Positions 45,080 to 56,736 are shown, counted from the first letter of the stretch. The stretch is 64,000 bases of DNA from Nostoc sp. FACHB-110 (GCF_014697425.1 NZ_JACJRU010000008.1:62001-126000); one strand, 5' to 3'. Notes: generated from the letters alone by a model not told the origin. Program-made: numbers and translations.

Positions 45080-46132
45080 ATGAAATTAGTAATTTTTGAT
45101 GTTGATGGTACGCTCACTAATACCAACAAAATTGATGAACAATGTTTCGTTAGTGCTTTGGCGTTAGAATTTGGCTTTGGGGATATTAATACTAATTGGG
45201 ATGAATATGAAAATGTTACTGACGCGGGAATTACTCAGCAGATTTTTCAAGATAGATTAAAGCGTATTCCTTCACCAGCAGAAATTGAAAAATTAAAAAA
45301 GTCTTTTGTCAATCTACTTCAGCAGCTAATTACTACAAAAGAGTATTTATTTAGCAGTATTCCTGGGGCGGCAAAAATATTAGCAGAACTACAAATTGAT
45401 TCAGACTGGTGTGTAGCGATCGCCACGGGTGGATGGTATGATTCTGCTGTATTAAAACTGCAAAATGCCGACGTAAAAATAAAAGGTATTCCTGTAGCTT
45501 CCTCAGACGATGGAGTTTCACGACAAGATATTGTTAATACTGCTATTATCAAAGCTCAAAATACCTACAAGGTTGAAGACTTTCAAAAAATTGTGTTTGT
45601 AGGTGATGGAATTTGGGATGTCAAGACTGCTAATAATCTAAATATAGCCTTCATTGGCATAGCAGAAAATCAACAAGCTACACAAGAGTTAATCAAAGCT
45701 GGTGCTATTACAGTAATTCCTGACTTGCAAGATAGCGAATTCTCAAAAATCTTAAACAACGCCAAAGTTCCTCAAATGAAAAGTCCATACATTCTGCATA
45801 TTACACAGCGAACACAGTGGGAAAATGCTAAACATAATCATAGCTATGTTCCAGATTCGCTAGCTAATGAAGGGTTTATTCACTCTTCAGAAATATCACA
45901 AATTATCAAAGTAGCTCATAGATTTTTCTTAAATCAAAAAGAATTAGTTATACTTGTAATTAATAGCAATAAAGTTAAAGCTGAAATTCGCTACGAAGCG
46001 GCGGAAGCAGGAGAATTATTTCCGCACATTTATGGAGCTTTAAATTTAGATGCTGTTGAGCAAGTTATAGATTTTGCACCAGGAAGTAATGGTTATTTTG
46101 ATTTACCGCCACAACTAAAAGATTTAGTGTAA
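45080..46132 (+). CDS. HAD-like hydrolase fused to a DUF952 domain
   Basis: A 350-residue two-domain protein. The start chosen is the ATG at 45080 (MKLVIFDVDGTLTNTNKID), because the family begins at the HAD motif I (DxDGT). Residues 1-225 form the HAD phosphatase, with motif III and IV features (GDGIWDVKTANNL). Residues 235-350 form a DUF952 domain (YILHITQRTQWENAKHN, EGFIHSSEISQIIKVAHRFF, FPHIYGALNLDAVEQV), normally a separate protein of unknown function. A fusion of these two is unusual. The gene follows the thioredoxin/NHL gene by 28 bp and may be co-transcribed. Confidence 0.82.
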   Translation: MKLVIFDVDGTLTNTNKIDEQCFVSALALEFGFGDINTNWDEYENVTDAGITQQIFQDRLKRIPSPAEIEKLKKSFVNLLQQLITTKEYLFSSIPGAAKILAELQIDSDWCVAIATGGWYDSAVLKLQNADVKIKGIPVASSDDGVSRQDIVNTAIIKAQNTYKVEDFQKIVFVGDGIWDVKTANNLNIAFIGIAENQQATQELIKAGAITVIPDLQDSEFSKILNNAKVPQMKSPYILHITQRTQWENAKHNHSYVPDSLANEGFIHSSEISQIIKVAHRFFLNQKELVILVINSNKVKAEIRYEAAEAGELFPHIYGALNLDAVEQVIDFAPGSNGYFDLPPQLKDLV

Positions 46133-46462
46133 AATAATAAAATATATTAGCTAAGTTATTCAAATAACTGCTACCAAGTATATTTAGCAATACGGATATT
46201 GATTTAGTTGAGCTTCTAATCAGACATAGAGGATAGCATCTGTACTGACAAGATACAAAATCCAATTTAAACTATAATTTAATTTGATGATTAGGATAGA
46301 TTCTTGGGTGGTAGTTAGCTGCTACGCTTCTTTTAAGCTACTTTTACTCAAGAGTCAGTCTATGCCAAAGACATAAAGGTGAATGCAACTTTGGTGATGA
46401 ACAATAGATAAAATGAACAAAGTTAGCCTTAATGTCTAATCGCCAAAACCTATATATCTCTC
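46133..46462. other. intergenic region upstream of ndhB
   Basis: About 330 bp of AT-rich DNA without an ORF I trust. It presumably holds the ndhB promoter. No specific site was recognised. Confidence 0.35.
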
Positions 46463-48016
46463 ATGGATTTTGCTAATCTTGCATCCCAGTTAAATGCTGG
46501 AACAATTCTGCCAGAGGGAATTGTCATTGTTACCCTCTTAGGGGTTTTGATTGTTGATTTGATTTTGGGGCGTACATCCGCACGTTGGATTGGATATCTA
46601 GCGATCGCAGGTTTACTAGCCGCAGTTGTCGCCCTAGTCTATCAATGGGATAAAATCAATCCCATTTCCTTTACTGGTAGCTTCACTGGTGATGACCTCA
46701 GTATCGTCTTCCGCGGTATCGTTGCTTTATCTGCCGTTGTCACCATATTGATGTCAATTCGCTACGTCGAGCAGAGTGGTACTGCTTTAGCAGAATTCAT
46801 CGCTATTCTGCTGACTGCTACCCTAGGCGGAATGTTCTTATCCGGTGCTAGTGATTTGGTGATGATTTTCATCTCACTAGAAACCTTAAGTATTTCCTCC
46901 TATCTGCTGACAGGCTATACCAAGCGTGACCCCCGTTCTAACGAAGCAGCGTTGAAATATTTGCTGATTGGCGCTGCTAGTACCGCCGTATTTTTATACG
47001 GTGTTTCGCTGCTATATGGACTATCAGGCGGTCAAACAGAATTAAGTGCGATCGCAGATGGTATTGCCGCAGCTAACGTCAGCCAATCCTTAGGTTTGGT
47101 GATTTCTCTTGTTTTCGTAATTGCAGGTATTGGCTTTAAAATTTCTGCTGCACCCTTCCACCAATGGACACCAGACGTTTATGAAGGCGCGCCCACTCCT
47201 GTAATTGCCTTTTTGTCTGTTGGTTCCAAAGCAGCCGGATTTGCTTTAGCCATTCGCTTATTGACCACAGCCTTTCCCCTTGTCGCCGACGAGTGGAAGT
47301 TTGTCTTCACAGCCCTTGCTATTCTCAGTATGGTTTTGGGTAACGTGGTCGCCCTAGCACAAACCAGTATGAAACGGATGCTAGCTTACTCATCCATTGC
47401 TCAAGCTGGCTTTGTCATGATTGGGATGATTGCTGGTACTGAGGCAGGATACGCCAGTATGATCTTCTATATGCTGGTTTATCTGTTTATGAACCTGTGC
47501 GGTTTTACCTGTATCATCCTCTTCTCGCTACGGACAGGAACCGACCAGATTGCAGAATACTCAGGTTTGTATCAAAAAGATACCTTGCTGACATTAGGGT
47601 TAAGCATTTCTCTGCTGTCTTTAGGTGGTATTCCACCCCTAGCTGGATTTTTCGGCAAAATTTACTTGTTCTGGGCGGGTTGGCAAGCTGGTCTCTACGG
47701 ATTAGTCTTGCTAGGTTTGGTGACTAGCGTTGTTTCTATCTATTACTACATTCGTGTAGTCAAGATGATGGTAGTCAAAGAACCCCAAGAAATGTCTGAT
47801 GCAGTTAAAAACTATCCTCCAGTAAGCTGGAACTTACCTGGTTTAAGACCTTTACAAGTTGGACTAGTGATAACTTTAATTGCTACTTCCTTAGCTGGCA
47901 TCTTATCTAATCCACTGTTCACCTTAGCCAACAACTCTATCTCTCATACCGCAATTCTACAAGCGACAACTGCACGCGTAAGTTCAGTTACTCTAGAGCA
48001 ACCTGAAAAGCTTTAG
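46463..48016 (+). CDS. ndhB: NAD(P)H-quinone oxidoreductase subunit 2 (NdhB)
   Basis: A 517-residue membrane subunit of the cyanobacterial NDH-1 complex, a proton-pumping antiporter-like subunit needed for cyclic electron flow, respiration and CO2 uptake. About 14 membrane segments are visible. The conserved stretch [21 protein letters not shown] and the proton-channel lysines in the [21 protein letters not shown] and [15 protein letters not shown] helices (in parts) are present. Length is normal. It stands alone on the plus strand and is convergent with the kinase cluster downstream. Confidence 0.97.
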   Translation: MDFANLASQLNAGTILPEGIVIVTLLGVLIVDLILGRTSARWIGYLAIAGLLAAVVALVYQWDKINPISFTGSFTGDDLSIVFRGIVALSAVVTILMSIRYVEQSGTALAEFIAILLTATLGGMFLSGASDLVMIFISLETLSISSYLLTGYTKRDPRSNEAALKYLLIGAASTAVFLYGVSLLYGLSGGQTELSAIADGIAAANVSQSLGLVISLVFVIAGIGFKISAAPFHQWTPDVYEGAPTPVIAFLSVGSKAAGFALAIRLLTTAFPLVADEWKFVFTALAILSMVLGNVVALAQTSMKRMLAYSSIAQAGFVMIGMIAGTEAGYASMIFYMLVYLFMNLCGFTCIILFSLRTGTDQIAEYSGLYQKDTLLTLGLSISLLSLGGIPPLAGFFGKIYLFWAGWQAGLYGLVLLGLVTSVVSIYYYIRVVKMMVVKEPQEMSDAVKNYPPVSWNLPGLRPLQVGLVITLIATSLAGILSNPLFTLANNSISHTAILQATTARVSSVTLEQPEKL

Positions 48017-48086
48017 TTTGCCTGTAATTACATTAATGGCTAATAGCTAATCATCTGTTTGTGAAAGGCTATTAGTCATTTTTTAT

Positions 48087-49412
48087 TTACTGAACTGGAA
48101 TAGTAATCACAAACTCTGAACCTTCTCCTGGTACAGAATATACATCTAGACGACCTTCATGCTTGTCTACAATAATTTGGCGAGCAATTGATAATCCTAA
48201 ACCTGTACCTCTGCCAACAGGCTTAGTAGTAAATAAATGCTCAAATATTTTGTTTTGAATATCTGCTGACATTCCTATGCCATTATCTTTAATGCGAATA
48301 ACAGCATAATTTTCATCCTTGCTCAAAGCAGTCTCAATGGAAATTTTGTTAGGTTTTTTTTCAATTTCGCTATAACTACGCCCTATATTAGATTCTTCTA
48401 AAGCATCAATAGCATTAGCCAAGATATTCATAAATACTTGATTTAATTGACCACTAAAGCAAGTTATTGAAGGTAAGTTCCCATAATTTCTCATAACTTG
48501 AATTTCTGGGCGAACTTTAGAAGCCTTTAAGCGGTGTTTAAGAATCATAATGGTACTATCAATCCCATTATGAATGTTACAAAAAACTTTATGATCGCTA
48601 TCAGCACGCGAAAAATTTCGCAGGCTAGTGCTAATGTTGCGAATGCGTTGTACGCCTTCTTTCATCGAAGTAATTAAATATGGTAAATCAGAGCGAATAT
48701 ACTCTAAATCAATTTCTGCCATTTCTTCTTGAATAGTTGGCACTGGCTGGGGATAATTTTGCTGATAAAGGTCAATAATTCTAAATAGGCTTTGAAAATA
48801 ATTAGCCGTATGACCAAGATTTCCGTGAATGCAGCTAACCGGATTATTAATTTCGTGAGCGATACCAGCTACTAACTGACCTAAAGCTGACATTTTTTCT
48901 TTTTGGACTAGCTGGAGTTGATATGCTTGTAAATCTTTGAGTGCTTGAGAAAGTTCTCCTGTTCTTTCTGCAACTAGTTTTTCTAGAGTTTTTGTTAAAT
49001 AACGTAATTGCAGATGGGTCTTAATTCTGGCTAAGACTTCTTCTTTTTGACATGGTTTAGTAATATAGTCTACTGCGCCGAGACTTAATCCTTTGACTTT
49101 CGTTTCTGTATCGGATATTCCTGTCATAAAAATAATAGGAATATCTTGTGTTTCCGGATTTTTCTTGATTTTAATACAAGTTTCAAATCCATCAATTACA
49201 GGCATCATTACATCTAATAAAATTAAATCTGGCTGTTTATCTTGAATTTGTTCTAATGCCTTTTCGCCATTTCTAGCTGTAATAACATAAAATCCCGCAT
49301 TCGTTAAAGCATCAGAGATAATTTCTAAATTAGTAGCAGAATCATCTACGATTAAAATTAATCTGTTGTCTGGGAAACTTAGCATTTGTATGTGTTGATT
49401 TGAGTTTGGCAA
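48087..49412 (-). CDS. REC-histidine kinase (response regulator fused to kinase)
   Basis: A 441-residue soluble protein with the receiver first. The receiver phosphoacceptor is D67 (LILLDVMMP), and a coiled linker (TKTLEKLVAERTGELSQAL) precedes the kinase. The H-box is GQLVAGIAHEINNP with H186, followed by an N-box (MNILANAIDAL) and G-boxes (GIGMSADIQNKIF, GRGTGLGLSIA). Typically such a protein is phosphorylated by an upstream kinase and then signals on. It is a tandem paralogue of the gene at 49658-50890, with the same layout and closely similar motifs. Its output target is not visible. Confidence 0.92.
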   Translation of the reverse strand: MPNSNQHIQMLSFPDNRLILIVDDSATNLEIISDALTNAGFYVITARNGEKALEQIQDKQPDLILLDVMMPVIDGFETCIKIKKNPETQDIPIIFMTGISDTETKVKGLSLGAVDYITKPCQKEEVLARIKTHLQLRYLTKTLEKLVAERTGELSQALKDLQAYQLQLVQKEKMSALGQLVAGIAHEINNPVSCIHGNLGHTANYFQSLFRIIDLYQQNYPQPVPTIQEEMAEIDLEYIRSDLPYLITSMKEGVQRIRNISTSLRNFSRADSDHKVFCNIHNGIDSTIMILKHRLKASKVRPEIQVMRNYGNLPSITCFSGQLNQVFMNILANAIDALEESNIGRSYSEIEKKPNKISIETALSKDENYAVIRIKDNGIGMSADIQNKIFEHLFTTKPVGRGTGLGLSIARQIIVDKHEGRLDVYSVPGEGSEFVITIPVQ

Positions 49413-49657
49413 ACAGGACTTAATGAGTCAACTACAGGTAAATTTGGGCAAAACTAAGTAAATATACTGAAAAATTATATATAAATATACATTTTTTGCC
49501 TACTATAGCCTTTTAGTTATGTTTCCCAAACTCGTAGCAGCTGTTACCATTTTGAGAAAAGTTAATCCCAGCAGATTGGTTAGTATACTAAATGTTTAGA
49601 GGTGTTACATTTATAGTCGCTGTTGACAAGCTGAGTAAGTAAAATCCCTGATGTAGT

Positions 49658-50890
49658 TTAATGATCGTATTCTTGACGAATGGGAAGAGAAATTGCAAAC
49701 TTAGCACCTTCGCCTGGTGAACTTTCCACCTCCAGAGTACCACCATGCTTATCTACAACAATCTCACGCGCGATCGCCATTCCCAAGCCAGTACCTTTAC
49801 CTAAAGGTTTAGTGGTAAAAAACTGCTCACACATTCTTTGTTGTACTTCTGGAGACATCCCAATCCCATTGTCAGCAATCTTGATCAATACAGATTGTTC
49901 GTCATTTGTGACCGAAGTTTGAATCAAGATTGTTGGTTCTTCTGGACTCTCGGAACCTTCTGCTTTTTTAATTCCTTCATCAATAGCATCAATCGCATTA
50001 GCTAAAAGATTCATCAAAACTTGGTTGATTTTGCCGGAATAACACTCTATCAAAGGTAAATCACCGTATTCTTTAATAATATTAATTGCCGGTCGTGTGG
50101 CAGTATCTTTTAAACGGCTACCCAAAATTACTAAGGTGCTATCAATGCCTTCATGTAAATCAACTAACTGACAATCACTGTCATCTAAACGCGAAAATAA
50201 GCGCAGCGATCGCACAATTTGTTCAACGCGATCGCTCCCCATTCTCATAGAAGCTAAAAGTTGTGGTAAATCTTCTTTTAAGAAACTTAATTCAATTTTT
50301 TTAGCAAAAGCTTCAATTTCGGGAATCGGATTTTTTGTATAGATTTCGTAAAGATGTAACAAGTGCATTAAATCATTAATATACCTTTGAGCATGGATTA
50401 AGTTACCTGCAATAAAATTCACTGGATTATTAATTTCGTGGGCAATTCCCGCAACTAATTGCCCTAAAGATGACATTTTTTCTTCCTGCGCTAGTTTTAA
50501 CTGTGTTCTTCGCAGTTCTAAATGAACATTAATTCTTGCTAATACTTCCTCATGTTCAATCGGCTTAGTAATATAGTCTACTGCTCCTAGCTGTAACCCT
50601 TTCACCTTATTGACTGCATCAGACAAAGCCGTCATAAAAATTACTGGAATATCTTTAGTTTTAGGATTGGATTTTAAAATCCGACAAGTTTCAAATCCAT
50701 CCATCCCTGGCATCATTACATCTAATAAAATTAAATTTGGTAATGATTCTTCTACCTTTTCTAAAGCACTTTTGCCATTTTTGGCAACAGATACTCTATA
50801 TCCTGCTTGCGTTAATATTTCTAGTAAAATTTTGATGTTAATTGGTACATCATCAACAACTAATATTGAATTATTAGGTATATTATTCAT
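49658..50890 (-). CDS. REC-histidine kinase, tandem paralogue
   Basis: A 410-residue soluble protein with the same domain order as its downstream neighbour. The receiver acceptor is D57 (LILLDVMMPGMDGFETC), the H-box is GQLVAGIAHEINNP with H151, and the ATPase domain has NLLANAIDAID, GIGMSPEVQQRM and GKGTGLGMAIA. The coiled linker is shorter than in the paralogue. It begins 28 bp downstream of the large hybrid kinase gene on the same strand and probably forms an operon with it, so the hybrid kinase is a likely partner. Confidence 0.92.
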   Translation of the reverse strand: MNNIPNNSILVVDDVPINIKILLEILTQAGYRVSVAKNGKSALEKVEESLPNLILLDVMMPGMDGFETCRILKSNPKTKDIPVIFMTALSDAVNKVKGLQLGAVDYITKPIEHEEVLARINVHLELRRTQLKLAQEEKMSSLGQLVAGIAHEINNPVNFIAGNLIHAQRYINDLMHLLHLYEIYTKNPIPEIEAFAKKIELSFLKEDLPQLLASMRMGSDRVEQIVRSLRLFSRLDDSDCQLVDLHEGIDSTLVILGSRLKDTATRPAINIIKEYGDLPLIECYSGKINQVLMNLLANAIDAIDEGIKKAEGSESPEEPTILIQTSVTNDEQSVLIKIADNGIGMSPEVQQRMCEQFFTTKPLGKGTGLGMAIAREIVVDKHGGTLEVESSPGEGAKFAISLPIRQEYDH

Positions 50891-50918
50891 CTAAAAAATC
50901 TATCTAGTAATTGCATTT

Positions 50919-53678
50919 TTAAGGTAATAACGGCTTGATCATTTCCACAATTGCTTCATCTTCAAATTCCTCCAGTAAAGTTAAAATTTGATTCGTAAAA
51001 ATTGTATATTTTATATCTAGATTTTGAATGCGCTGGGCTTCTTCTTGAATGCCAATAACGTAACCAGATTTAGCTGCTTGATATAAGTTAACTAGTTCCA
51101 TTGCTGGCGGGAATATCATGTCATTAACTTGATATTTATTTGGTTCTAAATCTTTTTCAACATCTTCATAAACCCAATCTATTTTTAAATAAACTTGTAA
51201 CTGATTAAATAATTCATCTACTTGTACTGGTTTCGGCAAAAAATCATTACAACCAGCATTTAAACTTTGCTGACGGTCTAAATTAAAGACACTAGCAGAA
51301 GAAGCAATAATAACCGTCTCTGTAAATTCTGGAAATTGGCGTAAAAATTGTGTCATTTGAGAGCCGCTCATTTCCGGCATCTCTAAGTCAGTAATAATTA
51401 AGTCAGGCTTGTAGACTTGTGCTTGAGATATACCTTCTTGTCCATTACTTGCTTCTATTACATAAAATCCAACTGGTTCTAGCAAATTAACAATCACCGC
51501 CCGATTATCCCAAATATCATCTACTACCAAAATTGTTTTTTGATTTCCTTTGTATCTAATGATGTGATTGTGATCTTTGTCAAGATGGTTAAGGATAGGT
51601 GATATACAATTTGTAACTTTTGGGACATCTAAGTCGAACCAAAATTTACTACCTTGACCATAGATACTTTCAACTTTAATTTCACTACCCATCATTTCTA
51701 TAATTTGTCTGCTGATGGCTAGTCCTAAACCAGTACCTTCAGCTTTACGAGAACTGTCTCCTACTTGTTCAAAAGGTAGAAAAATTTTCTGTAATTGATC
51801 TGGCGACATACCAACGCCTGTATCTTCAATTTGAAATCTAATTTTGTGATTGACTAATTCTGCATCTAAATTACTGATCACACTCACTATCAATTTGACT
51901 TCGCCATAGTCTGTAAATTTAATCGCATTTCCTAAAATATTAAGTAATACTTGGCGTAGACGTTTTTCATCAGCATAAATATTAGAGGGAATATTGTGAT
52001 TTATTTTGTAGTTTAAAGCTATATCTTTTTGTTCGGCTTTGATTTTGCATATATCATAAACACTTAAGATTAAATCTTGAAGATTAATGTTACTGGGATA
52101 TAGTTCTAATTTTTGAGATTCAATCTTAGCGATATCTAAAATATCATTAATTAACATCAATAAATGTGAGCCACACTGATAGATAATTTTGATACCATTT
52201 TGTTCTTCTGGTGTACCTTTAAAACTGCGTTGGAGAATTTGTGCGTAACCTAAAATTCCATTCAAAGGAGTGCGTAACTCGTGACTCATGTTAGCCAGGA
52301 ATTCACTTTTGGCTTGGTTAGCAGTATCGGCTAATTCTTTAGCTGTTTTTAATTCTGCTGTTCTTTGTTCAACGCGTATTTCTAATTCCTGATTTGTGTT
52401 TTCTAAAAAAGTAAAAGATTCAGCTAGCTGAGTTGCCATTTTGTTAAATGATTGCGCCAGAATACTGAGTTCTTGAACATCGGGAAGTTCTACAGTTTGT
52501 TCAAGATTACCTGAGGCGATCGCACTACTAGCTTGAGCTAAACGTAAAATGGGTATTACAATCCAGCGGGAAGTATATATGCCTAGAAATATCGCAATAA
52601 TTAATGCTCCCAAACACAACAAAATAGTTGTCCGATTATTAATGTCAATTTGTGCTGTAAAATCACTTTCTGGCACAATTACTACAACTAACCAATCCAA
52701 ACCTAAATTGTCTTGCCAAGGGGTAACTTTAATAAATTGGGGTTCACCTTTAATTTGTAATTTAAAACGTTGACTAATTTGAATTTTTTTAAACCCACCA
52801 AACTTCTTTTGTAAATAATTAGCTGTATCTTTAATTAAAGGATTATTACTATTTAAAGCAGAGATTCTCTGAGCTTTGCCATAAATAACATCGTAGGGTG
52901 GCTCGTTAGTTGAAGAAGCTACAATTAATCCTGACTTTTCTAAAACAAAAATTTTTCCATTTTTACCAAATTTGATATCTTTAAGAAAATTGCTGATTTG
53001 TGTTAATAATAAATCAACACTAAGCACTCCAGCTAAACTATTATTATTGTTATAGACTGGGTAACTAGAAGAAATAGAAAATATCTCTGGCTTATCTTCC
53101 CATTGATAAATTTCGCTCCAGACAGGTTTACCAACTTTGACCGCATCTGAATACCAAGCTTCGTCACGGGGGTCGTAGTCTTTAATACCTGTTAGTTGTT
53201 TACGATTTCCTTGATGATCTGTAGTATAAATATAGAGTTTTCCCAAACCAATTTTTTCAGAAACTTCATTAATTAACAGGTTGCCATCATTTAAACGTTC
53301 AACGCCAATAAATTCGCCCTGAGGATTGGCAAAGCTAATATAGCCAATGTTAAATACCTGCATTTGTTTCCAAAAATAATTGCCAGTGACTTGAAAGTCC
53401 TGCAAATTCAGTATCTTCAGTTTAGTTGCATCTAAATTAATCCGATTAACTTGATGAGGTGTTGCTAGGTATGTATCAAGGTGCTGTTCTACCAGTGCAT
53501 TTACTTTGCTAGTCAATTGATCAGCGAGATCGTTAACTGCTTTTTGACTATTTTTAAAAGATAAGTATCCTACTAAACTGACTGCGGCGAAGATTTGGAT
53601 AACAAAGGGAACAATGAGAATTAGGCGCAAAGGCAACTTTGAAGAACGTAAAATACCAAGATGCTTCATATTCTCCAA
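50919..53678 (-). CDS. membrane hybrid histidine kinase with Cache-like sensor and HAMP
   Basis: A 919-residue sensor. TM1 is at about 17-40 and TM2 at about 350-372; the 300 residues between form a double-Cache-like extracytoplasmic domain (with [22 protein letters not shown] (in parts) and [13 protein letters not shown]). A HAMP segment (about 372-425) and coiled coil follow. The kinase has the H-box [17 protein letters not shown] (H467), [19 protein letters not shown] and [13 protein letters not shown]-terminal receiver has D764 ([13 protein letters not shown]). A small-molecule ligand in the periplasm is likely; which one is unknown. Upstream is a gap of about 970 bp. Confidence 0.93.
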   Translation of the reverse strand: MENMKHLGILRSSKLPLRLILIVPFVIQIFAAVSLVGYLSFKNSQKAVNDLADQLTSKVNALVEQHLDTYLATPHQVNRINLDATKLKILNLQDFQVTGNYFWKQMQVFNIGYISFANPQGEFIGVERLNDGNLLINEVSEKIGLGKLYIYTTDHQGNRKQLTGIKDYDPRDEAWYSDAVKVGKPVWSEIYQWEDKPEIFSISSSYPVYNNNNSLAGVLSVDLLLTQISNFLKDIKFGKNGKIFVLEKSGLIVASSTNEPPYDVIYGKAQRISALNSNNPLIKDTANYLQKKFGGFKKIQISQRFKLQIKGEPQFIKVTPWQDNLGLDWLVVVIVPESDFTAQIDINNRTTILLCLGALIIAIFLGIYTSRWIVIPILRLAQASSAIASGNLEQTVELPDVQELSILAQSFNKMATQLAESFTFLENTNQELEIRVEQRTAELKTAKELADTANQAKSEFLANMSHELRTPLNGILGYAQILQRSFKGTPEEQNGIKIIYQCGSHLLMLINDILDIAKIESQKLELYPSNINLQDLILSVYDICKIKAEQKDIALNYKINHNIPSNIYADEKRLRQVLLNILGNAIKFTDYGEVKLIVSVISNLDAELVNHKIRFQIEDTGVGMSPDQLQKIFLPFEQVGDSSRKAEGTGLGLAISRQIIEMMGSEIKVESIYGQGSKFWFDLDVPKVTNCISPILNHLDKDHNHIIRYKGNQKTILVVDDIWDNRAVIVNLLEPVGFYVIEASNGQEGISQAQVYKPDLIITDLEMPEMSGSQMTQFLRQFPEFTETVIIASSASVFNLDRQQSLNAGCNDFLPKPVQVDELFNQLQVYLKIDWVYEDVEKDLEPNKYQVNDMIFPPAMELVNLYQAAKSGYVIGIQEEAQRIQNLDIKYTIFTNQILTLLEEFEDEAIVEMIKPLLP

Positions 53679-54647
53679 CCCTAAAGTGCTGAAAATGCTA
53701 ATCTACATACCTGGCATTAGTTTTCCCATTCTCTGTGCTGTAATACCACCAATTGCAACTATCTCCAGATAGGTAAAAGTGTAAAGAGCAAGCGATCGCT
53801 ATAATTATAATTAGTGTGTTTCTGAGCAATACTGCTCTCAAACTTGCTCAATTAACAATGGTATTTAACTTAGTTTACTGAATAAATATTAAATCTGGGC
53901 TGAGAGGAAATCAAAAATTATTAGGGGCAATAAAATAGGCTAAAAAAATCAAGCTTATACATTCTAAATAACTGCTTATATTGCACTTATCAAGTTAATA
54001 CATATAAAAATCAGGTTTAATTATTGACATTAATTGCCTATAAAGGTAACAGATAATAGGCAAAAGTAAAAACAAAAGAAAGAATAAAGTTATATTGACT
54101 TTTTCCAAATCAGATATGAGTTCTATATTTGTAAGTCTTCAGGAGCCAGAATTCAGGATTCAGGAGGGTTAAAGCATGAAGAGGAATATTTGATAAATTA
54201 ATTTACTTATTCTATTTATATACTTCTCAATTCTGACTGCTGACTCCTGGATGCTGAATTCTTACCTATATTTAAATAATAAAACTTTTGATTATTTGTC
54301 AATAACTAGCAAACGAAAACGGTCTTAATATCAATATTAAAGACCGTTTTTGTTTAACTTGGTCAACAAAATTCGTTCCAATCAATAGCGATAGTATTCG
54401 CTGAATACTTTTAAAACATCTTCTTATACCAATTGAAAGATGATGAAGATAGACAAATTAAACTGAAGGCACACACAAAGCCATTGCCAATTTAATAATC
54501 CCTAATCTAAAATTCAAAATGGTATGAGATAGTAAATGAAATTCTGGTCGTTTTGACTATTTCAATTTACTATTTAGAAGCAATATTGCATGAGTAATAT
54601 CTGAAACAGAACTATTAAATACTACAGAAAAAAAGTATCTATTAAAA
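53679..54647. other. long intergenic region in the two-component cluster
   Basis: About 970 bp, AT-rich, with no gene. It contains a strong hairpin (54316-54350) and repeated words around CAGGATTCAGGA/GAATTCAGG near 54140-54170. Promoters for the large kinase must lie in its left part. Confidence 0.45.
54316..54350. terminator. bidirectional hairpin
   Basis: AAAACGGTCTT and AAGACCGTTTT pair, with further A:T pairs toward a short loop; a T-run follows on the plus strand and an A-rich stretch mirrors it. It could terminate the response-regulator transcript on the minus strand about 300 bp after its stop. Confidence 0.55.
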
Positions 54648-55292
54648 CTACTTAATTTTCTGCTTAATAAAAGTTACTACTTGAGTTAATTGTTTTTTCA
54701 AGCCTTCTATTTCAGCTTGCATTTTAGCAATTTTCTCATTCAAAGCTTGAATCTCGGCAGCAGCAGAAGTGGTATCAGTATCAGTAGGTTTGGCAAATGC
54801 ATGACTTTCTGTAGTGATTTTGACTACTTCAGTTGCGGTTGCTGTTGCTGTGGGACTTGTACTACTACTATTTTTAGCGGCTACAGCCCCTACCAAAGCT
54901 GGCTCTGGACGTGGCAGCTTGGCTTTAGACATTGCTAGCTTTATCGAGTCAATTAATTGCTTTTTATCAAATGGTTTGCCCAGAAACTCAAAATATTCAA
55001 AAGGTTCAGAAATTTTTTCGGTCACTTCTTCTTTGCGACCAGACATAATTACCAAGGGGATTTTTCTTAACTCAGGATGAGCTTGAATTTGTTGAAAAAC
55101 TTCCCAGCCACTCATTTTCGGTAGCAGGAAATCCAACATAATCAAACTGAGCTTTTCTTGACGGATAAAATTCAGACCTTCTACCCCGTCTTTAGCTTCT
55201 AAAACATCGAAATTACCCGGAGGTAACATGTCCCGTACTTTTACCCTGACAACGGTAGTGTCATCGATAACTAAAATTTTGTTGCTGGCCAC
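54648..55292 (-). CDS. response regulator with C-terminal coiled coil
   Basis: A 214-residue protein. The N-terminal receiver (about 1-120) has VIDDTTVVR and the phosphoacceptor in LIMLDFLLPKMSGWEVF; SGRKEE and FLGKPFDKK supply the Thr/Ser and Lys positions. A Thr/Ala/Ser-rich linker (TSPTATATATEVV) follows, and a short C-terminal coiled coil (EIQALNEKIAKMQAEIEGLKKQL) without a DNA-binding domain ends it. It may signal by protein interaction. It is on the same strand as the kinases but separated by about 970 bp, so a functional link is not certain. Confidence 0.87.
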   Translation of the reverse strand: MASNKILVIDDTTVVRVKVRDMLPPGNFDVLEAKDGVEGLNFIRQEKLSLIMLDFLLPKMSGWEVFQQIQAHPELRKIPLVIMSGRKEEVTEKISEPFEYFEFLGKPFDKKQLIDSIKLAMSKAKLPRPEPALVGAVAAKNSSSTSPTATATATEVVKITTESHAFAKPTDTDTTSAAAEIQALNEKIAKMQAEIEGLKKQLTQVVTFIKQKIK

Positions 55293-55701
55293 GACTGATT
55301 ACTCTAACAGAAACTTTAAGTTTGAATCGCGGCTGATGCCGCTTGACCATACCAATTTTAGATTTTGGATTTTGGATTTTGGATTATTTTTACAACCGCT
55401 CCAGAAGAACGGAACAAGTCTCAAAGACGTGCCTAGGCTCGTACTTCACTGTATGCTCTTCAATCTAAAATCGCTAATCTATCATCCAGAATGGTTTGAC
55501 CTTGAGAGTCATCCCACTATATCCAAATTTATTGTGAATTGGGGGATAGTATATTTCGGTATAAATAGACTGATGGGCTGTGTTACGTAAAACTTGTCTC
55601 CGTAGGCTGGCAATTTGTGTCATGGTGATAATTAAGGCTCAAATCTTGCTTGATGTAGCAAAACCTACTTCATACTGTTTTTGGATTTACCTGAGATACT
55701 T
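55293..55701. other. intergenic region with heptamer repeats
   Basis: Divergent spacer between the response regulator and lipA. It contains three tandem GATTTTG units (55361-55381), an STRR-type repeat. A small GC hairpin (GCGGC TGAT GCCGC) lies near 55329. No gene was recognised. Confidence 0.5.
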
Positions 55702-56625
55702 ATGACTTCGCTACCACCAGCCCAACTCAAGTCAGAAATTATGGCTATGCCTAGCTGGTTACGCCGTCCAATTGGCAAAGCCAGCGAAATTTCTACGGTA
55801 CAGCACATCATTAAACAACGACAAATTCACACTATTTGCGAAGAAGGGCGTTGTCCTAACCGGGGAGAGTGTTATTCCCAAAAAACAGCAACTTTTTTAC
55901 TGATGGGGCCAACTTGCACCCGTGCTTGCGCTTTTTGTCAAGTTGATAAAGGTCATGCACCGATGCCTTTGGATTTAGAAGAACCGCAAAAGGTGGCAGA
56001 GGCTGTACAGCTTTTAGAATTGCGTTATGTAGTTTTAACTTCTGTGGCGCGAGATGACTTACCCGACCAAGGTGCAGGTCATTTTGTCAAAACAATGGCA
56101 GCTATCAGGCAATTAAACCCACAAACTCAAATTGAAGTTTTGACTCCAGATTTTTGGGGGGGTACTGGTGCAGGTGAAGCAGGACAACGCCAACGAATTG
56201 AGTTAATTGTTAATGCCCAGCCAGCTTGTTTTAATCACAATATTGAAACAGTGCAAAGGTTAACAGGGGTAGTACGTCGTGGAGCGAAATACGATCGCTC
56301 GCTGCGAGTCTTGGCTATAGTTAAAGAAATTGATCCGACTATTCCTACTAAATCTGGTTTAATGTTGGGACATGGAGAAACAGTAGCAGAAGTTCTCCAA
56401 ACAATGGCCGATTTAAGGTCTGTAGGATGCGATCGCTTAACTATTGGTCAGTATATGCGTCCTTCCTTAGAGCATCTACCAGTACAAAAATACTGGACTC
56501 CAGCCGAATTTGAGGAGCTTGGCAGCCTAGCATGGGAAATGGGATTTAGTCATGTCCGTTCTGGGCCACTGGTTCGCAGTTCTTATCATGCAGGAGAAGA
56601 AGCAGGTGTGAAGGCTGAATCTTAA
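55702..56625 (+). CDS. lipA: lipoyl synthase
   Basis: Radical-SAM enzyme inserting two sulfurs into octanoyl groups on lipoyl-domain proteins. The start is the ATG at 55702 ([16 protein letters not shown]), giving 307 residues; a TTG at 55681 is possible. The auxiliary cluster motif is C46-x4-C51-x5-C57 ([12 protein letters not shown]). The radical-SAM motif is C72-x3-C76-x2-C79 (CTRACAFC). The C-terminal serine ligand motif RSSYHAGE is present. Cyanobacteria often carry two lipA copies, so this may not be the only one. It is followed by psaX on the same strand after about 110 bp. Confidence 0.94.
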   Translation: MTSLPPAQLKSEIMAMPSWLRRPIGKASEISTVQHIIKQRQIHTICEEGRCPNRGECYSQKTATFLLMGPTCTRACAFCQVDKGHAPMPLDLEEPQKVAEAVQLLELRYVVLTSVARDDLPDQGAGHFVKTMAAIRQLNPQTQIEVLTPDFWGGTGAGEAGQRQRIELIVNAQPACFNHNIETVQRLTGVVRRGAKYDRSLRVLAIVKEIDPTIPTKSGLMLGHGETVAEVLQTMADLRSVGCDRLTIGQYMRPSLEHLPVQKYWTPAEFEELGSLAWEMGFSHVRSGPLVRSSYHAGEEAGVKAES

Positions 56626-56736
56626 CTCAGAACTCAGCACTTATCCCTCGCTAGACAAATATTTTTAACGAATGTGGGTAATTGGTGCAGCTATTTGGTA
56701 TTTCTGAAAAAGTCATGACATTTAGGAGACCCCTCT

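Noticed and set aside
54690..55080. Two plus-strand ORFs opposite the response regulator
   Set aside because: They are antisense to the Thr/Ala-rich linker and receiver domain and show no own features.
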